From Bacteroidia bacterium (GTDB taxonomy: Bacteria; Bacteroidota; Bacteroidia; B-17B0; Aurantibacillaceae): a DNA stretch of 5,622 bases. Both the position numbers and the translations under genes were made by a program. Shown in pieces: positions 1 through 5,622 of this stretch (the first letter of the stretch is position 1; each line of letters starts with the position of its first letter). The notes below the pieces were generated by a model. The model was not told the DNA's origin and ran no database searches. It was given only the letters and a program-made list of their open reading frames with translations. The stretch is from assembly GCA_026418315.1 (NCBI GenBank), contig JAOABO010000113.1, positions 1 through 5,622 of the forward strand. Direction: 5' to 3'.

Positions 1-1
1 T

Positions 2-2632
2 GCTAATGCCGGCGATACTTCATTATGGAATGGAAAAGGTAATCCGGATATTTCTGTTGCATCATGGATAACGGCATGGAATTTAGAATCACCCGGATTT
101 GCAAGTAATGTTTCATCAGGTGGAGGTAGAGGAGGATATACTTATTCAAATTCTAATAAAGACCCTATAGTTTTTGGTCCTAACGATTATACCAATTGGG
201 GCGGAGATGGAAGAAGCAATAATGGTGGCATAGGCGGAAGACCATTAGATTATGCTTCAGGAAGAGTATTTTTGGGTGGTGGTGGTGGTGGTGGTGACAG
301 CGATAATGGTTATGGAGGAAGAGGAGGCAGTGGCGGCGGTATTATTTTTATTCTTAACTATGGGCAAATTATTGCCAACGGACTTATTACTGCTAACGGG
401 AGAGATGGTTATAATACGTCCACTCCCACACCCGGTGTAAATGATTTGACCGGAAGAGATGGAGCAGGTGGGGCAGGTGGAGGAGGGGCTATTATCATAA
501 AAACTCCTAATCCAATCATAGGTACGCCCACAGTAACAGCCAAAGGAGGAAACGGCGGAAATCAACAAATGAGGTCGGGATATATTTTTGGTTCACCCAA
601 TGATGCTTACGGACCCGGCGGCGGTGGTGGTGGTGGATATATTGGAAGTAATGTAAGTGTTCCTAATACCAATGTTTCTGGTGGAAATAATGGAATAGTT
701 CAATATTTGAGCGGATCTAATGGATGTTTAATTGATAATAATTTTCCTCCAAACGGAGCCACTAAAGGAGGAACAGGTATTGTTACCAATACTTTAACTC
801 CCCCTCATATAATCACTGTTAATCCATCTACTATAAGCGTTTGTGTGGGTATTGCAGTGAGTGCAACAGCCGTATCTACTAATACTTCTTCAACTATTTT
901 TTGGTATTCTAATTTTACAGGAACAACTTCTATATCCTCTGGTAGTGTGATTTCAGTAACTTACACAACACCGGGTACTTATAGTTTATATGCAGGTACC
1001 TGTCCGGGCATTTTAAGAGCACCACTTATTATTACTGTAACCCCCACACCTACCATCAGTGTTAATAGTTCTACAATATGTAGCGGACAAAGTGCTACTT
1101 TAATAGCAAGCGGAGCCAGTTCTTATACATGGAACACAGGTTCAAACAGCAACAGTATTATAGTAACGCCTTCATCCAACACGAATTATACAGTATCTGG
1201 TGGTTCTGCCGGATGTACGGACACCAAAACAACACAGGTAATAGTGAGCCCAACGCCTACCATCAGTGTTAATAGTTCTACAATATGTAGTGGACAAAGT
1301 GCGACCTTGATAGCAAGCGGAGCCAGTTCTTACACATGGAACACAGGTTCAAACAGTAATAGTATTATAGTAACACCATCGTCCAATACGAATTATACAG
1401 TATCTGGTGGTTCTGCCGGATGTACCGACACTAAAACAACACAGGTGATAGTGAGCCCCACACCTACCATCAGTGTTAATAGTTCTACAATATGCAGTGG
1501 ACAAAGTGCTACTTTAATAGCAAGCGGAGCCAGTTCTTATACATGGAACACAGGTTCAAACAGCAACAGTATTATAGTAACGCCTTCATCCAACACGAAT
1601 TATACAGTATCTGGTGGTTCTGCCGGATGTACCGACACTAAAACAACACAGGTAATAGTGAGCCCCACACCTACCATTAGTGTTAATAGTTCTACAATAT
1701 GCAGTGGACAAAGTGCTACTTTGATAGCAAGCGGAGCCAGTTCTTACACATGGAACACTGGTGCTCTTACAAATTCTATTATAGTGTTTCCATCGGCTAA
1801 TACAAATTATACAGTTATCGGTCAAAATAATTTCTGTATTAGTTCAGAAACAGCCAATGTAATTGTCCAAACAGCGCCTTCATTAACCTTAATACCAAGT
1901 TCTTCCTTAGTATGCAAAGATGCCTGTGTTACAATTTCTTTTTTACCGCTCACATATACTAATGTTCAATATGATTATGGTTATGGTTTTATGCCTGTTG
2001 CACTTATGTGTTACACCAGTACAGGAACTTACACTGTCAGAGGAACCGGAACATATACAAATGGATGTACTTACACTACTTCGCCAATAACTTTGAATGT
2101 TGTTAATAATCCTATTGCTGCTTTTGATATGCCATCTGAAGCATTTATTGGAGAGAGTATTACAATTTCCAATAATTCTATTGGCGGGCAACTTTTTAAT
2201 TGGTCATTTGGAGATGGGAATACAGCCAACACTTATTCTTATTCAATGTCTCATTCTTATTATTCATCAGGTCAATATTGTGTTTTACTTACCGTTATTG
2301 ATACAACATCTTTGTGTCATGATACAGCGTCAAAATGCATAATAATACAAGACAACTTTGAAATTGAAATACCTAATGTTTTTACTCCTAATGCAGACGG
2401 AACCAATGATGTATTTATTGTGAGGGCAAAAGGCATTAAAGATTTTTATGGACAAATTTATGATAGATGGGGTTTGCTGTTATATGAGTGGAAAGATATT
2501 AATACGGGCTGGAATGGTTATATGAAAAATAATGCCAAAGCTCCCACAGGAACTTATTTTTATCAGATTCAATGCACTTTGATTAATGGAGATAAAAAAG
2601 AATTTAAGGGGTATATTACGCTATTGGAATAG
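2..2632 (+). CDS. Large secreted adhesin-like protein with Ig-like repeats, PKD domain and T9SS type B sorting domain (5'-truncated)
   Basis: The frame is open from base 2, so the true start lies left of the window and 876 C-terminal residues are visible. Domains in order (window residue numbers): a glycine-rich part, about 40-230, with several Gly runs alternating with short hydrophobic strands (GGGIIFIL, GGGGAIII); a divergent Ig-like module of the WYSxxTG type, about 265-345; four 69-residue Ig-like repeats, 348-623, each starting PTPTISVNSSTICSG, with two Cys in each that could form a disulfide; another divergent module, about 624-703; a PKD-like domain, 704-783, with WSFGDG at 734-739; and a CHU_C / T9SS type B sorting domain, about 784-876, with IPNVFTPNADGTNDVF, YDRWG, GWNG and GTYFY. 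Proteins with this ending are exported through the outer membrane by T9SS and released or anchored at the surface. An adhesive or matrix role is inferred from the repeats; no enzymatic domain is visible and the ligand is unknown. The gene ends convergently with the epimerase operon, 55 bp away. Confidence 0.9.
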   Translation, partial: ANAGDTSLWNGKGNPDISVASWITAWNLESPGFASNVSSGGGRGGYTYSNSNKDPIVFGPNDYTNWGGDGRSNNGGIGGRPLDYASGRVFLGGGGGGGDSDNGYGGRGGSGGGIIFILNYGQIIANGLITANGRDGYNTSTPTPGVNDLTGRDGAGGAGGGGAIIIKTPNPIIGTPTVTAKGGNGGNQQMRSGYIFGSPNDAYGPGGGGGGGYIGSNVSVPNTNVSGGNNGIVQYLSGSNGCLIDNNFPPNGATKGGTGIVTNTLTPPHIITVNPSTISVCVGIAVSATAVSTNTSSTIFWYSNFTGTTSISSGSVISVTYTTPGTYSLYAGTCPGILRAPLIITVTPTPTISVNSSTICSGQSATLIASGASSYTWNTGSNSNSIIVTPSSNTNYTVSGGSAGCTDTKTTQVIVSPTPTISVNSSTICSGQSATLIASGASSYTWNTGSNSNSIIVTPSSNTNYTVSGGSAGCTDTKTTQVIVSPTPTISVNSSTICSGQSATLIASGASSYTWNTGSNSNSIIVTPSSNTNYTVSGGSAGCTDTKTTQVIVSPTPTISVNSSTICSGQSATLIASGASSYTWNTGALTNSIIVFPSANTNYTVIGQNNFCISSETANVIVQTAPSLTLIPSSSLVCKDACVTISFLPLTYTNVQYDYGYGFMPVALMCYTSTGTYTVRGTGTYTNGCTYTTSPITLNVVNNPIAAFDMPSEAFIGESITISNNSIGGQLFNWSFGDGNTANTYSYSMSHSYYSSGQYCVLLTVIDTTSLCHDTASKCIIIQDNFEIEIPNVFTPNADGTNDVFIVRAKGIKDFYGQIYDRWGLLLYEWKDINTGWNGYMKNNAKAPTGTYFYQIQCTLINGDKKEFKGYITLLE
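275..295 (+). repeat. (GGT)7 trinucleotide repeat encoding a glycine run
   Basis: Seven consecutive in-frame GGT codons encode Gly7 in the glycine-rich part of the surface protein. A second, mixed run of glycine codons (GGC GGC GGT x4 GGA) lies at 617-637. Because the unit is three bases, slippage would alter the length of the glycine run without shifting the frame. Confidence 0.9.
1043..1870 (+). repeat. Four tandem 207-bp coding repeats (69-aa Ig-like units)
   Basis: The units are 1043-1249, 1250-1456, 1457-1663 and 1664-1870, with an exact period of 207 bp. Units 1-3 encode identical 69-residue sequences. By direct comparison unit 1 differs from unit 3 at 4 bases, unit 1 from unit 2 at 16, and unit 2 from unit 3 at 14, all at third codon positions. 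Unit 4 has the same protein sequence for its first 33 residues (to about 1762) and then diverges, keeping only the fold-type pattern (SIIV, NTNYTV, a second Cys). Each unit has the pattern CSGQSATL, ASGASSYTWNTG, TNYTVSGG, GC, which is typical of extracellular Ig-like modules in CHU_C-terminated Bacteroidota proteins. Near-identical repeats of this length can collapse in short-read assemblies, so the copy number is a minimum. Confidence 0.97.
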
Positions 2633-2650
2633 ATACAAAAGGGTAAATAT

Positions 2651-2692
2651 CTTTAAAATGAGATGGAAATAACAGGTTAATACATTTTTAAG
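2651..2692. terminator. Possible weak bidirectional terminator between convergent genes
   Basis: The 55-bp gap between two converging stop codons contains an imperfect inverted repeat: CTTTAAAATG at 2651-2660 against CATTTTTAAG at 2683-2692, ten-base arms with one mismatch and a 22-base loop. The right arm covers the stop codon of the minus-strand epimerase. The position is right for a shared terminator, but the stem is almost entirely A-T and the loop is long, so it would be weak. Nothing better is visible in the gap. Confidence 0.25.
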
Positions 2693-3824
2693 GATTATGA
2701 TGTTGCATAATAGTGTTTAAAGTTTTCAATATTCTTTCTGTTGATTTTCCGTCCCATAGTTCAGGTGGTTGGTAATTGGTGTGATAGTGCGAAGGTGTAT
2801 TAAGATAATCGCATATTTTTGATATATCAAATGGCAATAATATATTAGTACCTTCCCAAAGTGTAACAGGTCTTTCGGTACTTGGTCTTATGGTAATACA
2901 AGGAATTTTAAGATAAGTGGTTTCTTCCTGAACTCCACCACTGTCGGTTATCACCGCAAATGCATATTTGATAAGCTTTTGAAAATGAAAATAAGATTGA
3001 GGTGGTGTTAGCATAAGAGATGGAATAGCATTTAGTTTTTCCCACAGATTAAATTTTTTGAAATTGTTTTCAGTTCGGGGATGAATAGGAAAAACAATAT
3101 TTTTTATTTGCTGTGAAAGTTGAGTATTTAGTGATTCAATAAGATGAATAATTTGATGAAGCCCGTTTTTGTCATCTACATTATTGGGGCGGTGAAATGT
3201 GAGTAAAATGTATTGATGAGGTGTTAATTTTAGTTCATTTAATATGTTGGATGATTCAATTTTATCTTGGTAAGCTATCAGTGTATCTATCATTGTGTTT
3301 CCTACATAAAAAATTTGTTCGTCTTTTATTCCTTCTTGTTTTAGATTTAGTATAGCATCTTTTTCTGTAACAAAAAAATATTGAGCCATTCTGTCGGTTA
3401 AGATTCTATTGTATTCTTCGGGCATACTTTGGTCAAAGCTTCTTAATCCACTCTCAATATGTGCTAAGGGTATATTCATTTTATTGGCAACCAATGCACC
3501 TGCCAAGGTAGAATTGACATCTCCTACAACGATTATCAGATGTGGAAAAAATTTTGTTTGAATAAGTTTTTCAAGATTTTTCATGATTTCTGCCATCTGT
3601 GAAACAGGAGAAAGATTGCTTGGGATATCTAAAAAAAAGTCGGGTTGCAGGTCAAACTCCTGAAAAAACAAGGTGCTCATTTCGTCACTGTAATGCTGGG
3701 AAGTATGTACAATTTTGATATTGAATGGTGGGTAAGTGTTGGCAAGTTTTTTAAATTGAGTTACCTTAATAAAATTGGGTCTGGTACCTACAACAATCAG
3801 TATGTTTTTTTTATCAGACATCAT
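2688..3824 (-). CDS. wecB: UDP-N-acetylglucosamine 2-epimerase (non-hydrolysing), WecB family, GTRPN subgroup
   Basis: This cytoplasmic enzyme is expected to interconvert UDP-GlcNAc and UDP-ManNAc, supplying ManNAc-type sugars for surface glycans. The 378 residues match the family's usual length. Visible motifs are GTRPNFIK (13-20), HTSQHY (40-45), GDVNSTLAGAL (101-111), HIESGLRSF (122-130), MPEEYNR (134-140), VGNTMIDTL (174-182), FHRPNNVDD (210-218), HPRT (248-251), TDSGGVQEET (293-302) and STERPVTLWEGTN (315-327). D102, E124, E136 and H211 line up with the residues reported as important in E. coli WecB (Asp95, Glu117, Glu131, His213). The first motif has Asn where E. coli has Glu, and HRPNN replaces HRREN; I recognise this as a recurring subgroup of the family rather than decay. 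The chosen ATG (3824-3822) overlaps the psd stop by one base; a second ATG follows directly and either could be used. Another UDP-HexNAc substrate is possible. It is the last gene of the three-gene operon. Confidence 0.9.
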   Translation of the reverse strand: MMSDKKNILIVVGTRPNFIKVTQFKKLANTYPPFNIKIVHTSQHYSDEMSTLFFQEFDLQPDFFLDIPSNLSPVSQMAEIMKNLEKLIQTKFFPHLIIVVGDVNSTLAGALVANKMNIPLAHIESGLRSFDQSMPEEYNRILTDRMAQYFFVTEKDAILNLKQEGIKDEQIFYVGNTMIDTLIAYQDKIESSNILNELKLTPHQYILLTFHRPNNVDDKNGLHQIIHLIESLNTQLSQQIKNIVFPIHPRTENNFKKFNLWEKLNAIPSLMLTPPQSYFHFQKLIKYAFAVITDSGGVQEETTYLKIPCITIRPSTERPVTLWEGTNILLPFDISKICDYLNTPSHYHTNYQPPELWDGKSTERILKTLNTIMQHHNP

Positions 3825-3826
3825 TA
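3819..3826 (-). other. TAATGATG stop/start overlap joining psd and the downstream epimerase
   Basis: Read on the minus strand, the psd stop TAA shares its last A with the epimerase ATG, and a second in-frame ATG follows at once. No clear Shine-Dalgarno sequence precedes it within the end of psd. This suggests that ribosomes finishing psd reinitiate on the epimerase gene, tying the two expression levels together. Confidence 0.6.
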
Positions 3827-4477
3827 TATTTGTGCTATTTCAGTAATGCCGCCGGTTACTTTATCATTTAATTTGACTTTAATTTTACTGTCTAATGGTA
3901 AAAAAAGATCTACCCTTGATCCAAATTTAATAAATCCTAATTCATCAGTTTGTTGAACTATTTCATTTTCTTTAGAATAGCATACTATTCTTCTGGCTAA
4001 AAGACCTGCTATTTGACGCACCAAAATTTTCTTTCCTGATGGATGTTCTATAACAATGGTGGTTCTTTCGTTTTCTGTACTGGATTTAGGATGCCATGCC
4101 ACCAGTTTTTTTCCGGGGTGATATTTGTAATACAACACTTTACCACTAATAGGATATCTATTCACATGAACATTGACGGGTGACATGAAAATACTAATTT
4201 GCCAGCATTCTGTATTTAAAAATTCTTTTTCAAAAGTTTTTTCAATGACTACAATTTTTCCATCGGCGGGAGATATGATGTAAGCATGGTTTTTGTTCCA
4301 CTGTCTGATGGGGCTACGAAAAAATTGTAAAATGAGTATGAAAAGAATACATGCCACGGCAATAAGAGAATATTTAAGTAAAGCATTTTCCTTGAATTGA
4401 TAAGCAAGCCCAATAAGTATGGAATCTATGATTATTACAAGTATTAAGCTGGGTAATCCTTCTTTATGAAATTTCAT
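3824..4477 (-). CDS. psd: Phosphatidylserine decarboxylase proenzyme, short (PSD-A-like) type
   Basis: This enzyme decarboxylates phosphatidylserine to phosphatidylethanolamine at the cytoplasmic membrane, the last step of PE synthesis. The proenzyme is 217 residues, normal for the short bacterial/archaeal type and shorter than E. coli Psd. It starts with the FHKEG motif, followed by two predicted membrane segments (about 10-27 and 36-53). Then come SPADGKI (69-75, with D72), FMSPVNVHVNRYPISG (97-112, with H104), the NER motif (136-138) and FGSRVDLFLP (185-194). Self-cleavage is expected between G186 and S187, giving a beta chain of 186 residues and a 31-residue alpha chain in which S187 becomes the pyruvoyl group. 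D72, H104 and S187 supply the Asp-His-Ser set described for the family, so it should be active. The ATG lies 4 bp after the upstream epimerase stop in an A-rich stretch without a visible Shine-Dalgarno. Its place between two sugar epimerase genes is unexpected; a phosphatidylserine synthase gene, its usual metabolic partner, is not in the window. Confidence 0.93.
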   Translation of the reverse strand: MKFHKEGLPSLILVIIIDSILIGLAYQFKENALLKYSLIAVACILFILILQFFRSPIRQWNKNHAYIISPADGKIVVIEKTFEKEFLNTECWQISIFMSPVNVHVNRYPISGKVLYYKYHPGKKLVAWHPKSSTENERTTIVIEHPSGKKILVRQIAGLLARRIVCYSKENEIVQQTDELGFIKFGSRVDLFLPLDSKIKVKLNDKVTGGITEIAQI

Positions 4478-4481
4478 ATTT

Positions 4482-5622
4482 TTATTGATTAAAAAATGAG
4501 GTAATTTCTTCGGCTATTTTTTTTGCAGCGTTTCCGTTTCCATAATGTGGAATAAATTTTTCAACAGAGGTGTCTTTTAATGTTTCAAAGGAGTGAATGA
4601 TTTTTTCAAAATCACTGTCGGCTAAAAAGGTGGTTCCTGTATCCAAAAGTTCTGTCCATTCGGTTTCTGCACGTAGGACAATACAGGGTTTTTTGAAAAA
4701 ATAAGCTTCTTTTTGTACGCCGCCGCTGTCGGTTATTACCATAGTGCAATGTTTTTCAAGTGATATCATGTCTAAAAAAGAAACGGGCTCTGTTATTATT
4801 ATATTTTCAGAGGATTGAAGTTGGTTCAATGTGGATGAAGCAAGATGGGTTTGCATCATTTTTTTGGTTCGTGGGTGTAAAGGCAGTATGATTTTTATTC
4901 TTTTTGAAATGTGTATCAGAGCATTAAAAATGGAGTTTAATTTTTCAGGGATATCGGTATTGTTGTTTCTGTGAATGGTACATAAAATAAAGTTACTATT
5001 TTGTAGGTTGAATTTTTGAAGAATGTTGGACTTTTTTTCTGCAATTTTTGAGAAGTATAATGAGTTGTCATACATGACATCGCCGCTTAAAATAACTTTG
5101 GGGTAATTGATGTGAGGTTGATGAGTATGTGGCTTAAATCCTTCTTTTTCTAAATTTTTAATGGCCTGTTGTGTTGGACAAAACAAAAGCGTGGAAACAT
5201 GGTCTGCCATGATACGATTAATTTCTTCGGGCATGGTTTTGTTATAAGAACGTAGACCTGCTTCTATATGGAATACGGGTATCAGCAATTTGGATGCAGC
5301 CAGAGCACCTGCAAGAGTAGAGTTGGTATCTCCATATACAACAACGGCATCAGGTTTTTTATCTTGCAATACTTCTTCTATTTTTTCCAGCATATTAGCT
5401 GTTTGCTTACCGTGAGAAGAACTGCCTACATTCAAATTGATGTTTTCTTTTGGTATGTTCAATTCATCGAAAAAAATTTGGCTCATGTTGTTGTCATAGT
5501 GCTGTCCTGTATGCACTATAATTTCCTGTAGCATTTGCGAGTATTCTTTTTGAATGGTTCTACTCAATGCGGCTGCTTTTATAATCTGTGGTCTTGCCCC
5601 TATGATGGTTAATATCTTATAC
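4482..5622 (-). CDS. wecB: UDP-N-acetylglucosamine 2-epimerase-like enzyme, WecB family, GARPQ subgroup (5' end cut by window edge)
   Basis: The frame is open to the right edge and begins YKILTIIGARPQIIKAAA at 5621. Because GARPQIIK is the N-terminal nucleotide-binding motif of the family, only the start codon or a few codons can be missing. The base at 5622 is a G on this strand, compatible with an ATG straddling the edge. The 379 visible residues are essentially full length. Other motifs (window numbering) are HTGQHYDNNMS (37-47), YGDTNSTLAGALA (96-108), HIEAGLRSY (118-126), MPEEINRIMADH (130-141), SGDVMYD (179-185), IHRNNN (216-221), HPRT (249-252), TDSGGVQKEA (297-306) and ETEWTEL (319-325); D98, E120, E132 and H217 match the catalytic positions of E. 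coli WecB. ETEWTEL in place of TERPE, and GARPQ in place of GTRPE, place it in a different subgroup from the second epimerase of the operon. UDP-GlcNAc is the default substrate; a related UDP-diacetamido sugar or uronic acid cannot be excluded. It is the first visible gene of the operon. Confidence 0.9.
   Translation of the reverse strand, partial: YKILTIIGARPQIIKAAALSRTIQKEYSQMLQEIIVHTGQHYDNNMSQIFFDELNIPKENINLNVGSSSHGKQTANMLEKIEEVLQDKKPDAVVVYGDTNSTLAGALAASKLLIPVFHIEAGLRSYNKTMPEEINRIMADHVSTLLFCPTQQAIKNLEKEGFKPHTHQPHINYPKVILSGDVMYDNSLYFSKIAEKKSNILQKFNLQNSNFILCTIHRNNNTDIPEKLNSIFNALIHISKRIKIILPLHPRTKKMMQTHLASSTLNQLQSSENIIITEPVSFLDMISLEKHCTMVITDSGGVQKEAYFFKKPCIVLRAETEWTELLDTGTTFLADSDFEKIIHSFETLKDTSVEKFIPHYGNGNAAKKIAEEITSFFNQ

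Noticed and set aside
272..274. TTG as start of the surface protein gene
   Set aside because: The same frame is open and protein-like (Gly-, Asn- and Trp-rich, fitting the downstream part) from base 2, so the TTG is internal.
275..295. Phase variation on/off switch at the GGT tract
   Set aside because: A three-base unit keeps the frame whatever its copy number, so it cannot switch translation on and off.
257..568. Minus-strand open frame opposite the glycine-rich region
   Set aside because: It is a shadow of biased codons (GGT and GGA read backwards give Thr and Ser runs); low-complexity product, no domain, overlaps a well-supported gene.
1043..1870. Tandem repeat considered as CRISPR array or mobile element
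   Set aside because: Units are 207 bp, directly abutting, without spacers, and in frame within a coding sequence; no terminal inverted repeats or transposase.
1586..2191. Two minus-strand open frames opposite the Ig-like repeats
   Set aside because: No recognisable domain, wholly inside the well-supported plus-strand gene, and composition follows from the complementary strand.
2633..2687. Small gene, promoter or RNA in the convergent gap
   Set aside because: The 55 bp are AT-rich, flanked by two converging stop codons, and hold only a weak imperfect hairpin.
3645..3956. Plus-strand open frame across the psd/epimerase junction
   Set aside because: It lies antisense to two clearly functional genes and has no recognisable motif.

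Overview
The window looks like chromosomal DNA of a member of the Bacteroidota (Bacteroidetes). The evidence is a large surface protein ending in a CHU_C / type IX secretion (T9SS) type B sorting domain, a family essentially restricted to this phylum. AT-rich DNA, tightly packed genes and no obvious Shine-Dalgarno sites at the visible starts fit this. Genus and species cannot be told from the sequence.

Layout: bases 2-2632 (+) hold the 3' part of a secreted adhesin-like gene that runs off the left edge. The encoded protein has a glycine-rich N-terminal region, a divergent Ig-like module, four tandem 69-residue Ig-like repeats (207 bp each, 1043-1870), another divergent module, a PKD domain and the C-terminal sorting domain. 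A 55-bp gap (2633-2687) separates it from three minus-strand genes that converge on it. In order of transcription these are a WecB-family UDP-sugar 2-epimerase (5622-4482, cut by the right edge, probably by only the start codon or a few codons), a phosphatidylserine decarboxylase proenzyme of the short two-TM type (4477-3824), and a second WecB-family epimerase from a different subgroup (3824-2688). Spacings of 4 bp and a 1-bp stop/start overlap imply one operon and probable translational coupling.

How the genes work together: the two epimerases are expected to make ManNAc-type nucleotide sugars for a surface glycan (O-antigen, capsule or glycoprotein sugar). The decarboxylase makes phosphatidylethanolamine, the last step of PE synthesis. 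All four genes therefore concern the cell envelope or surface, but the adhesin is convergent with the operon and need not be co-regulated with it.

The most interesting signals are the Ig-like repeats, identical at protein level although their DNA differs at many third codon positions, and the placement of a phospholipid gene between two non-identical sugar epimerases. I see no tRNA, rRNA, CRISPR, insertion sequence or clearly new system. The two candidates above are the best leads, and both could have ordinary explanations.
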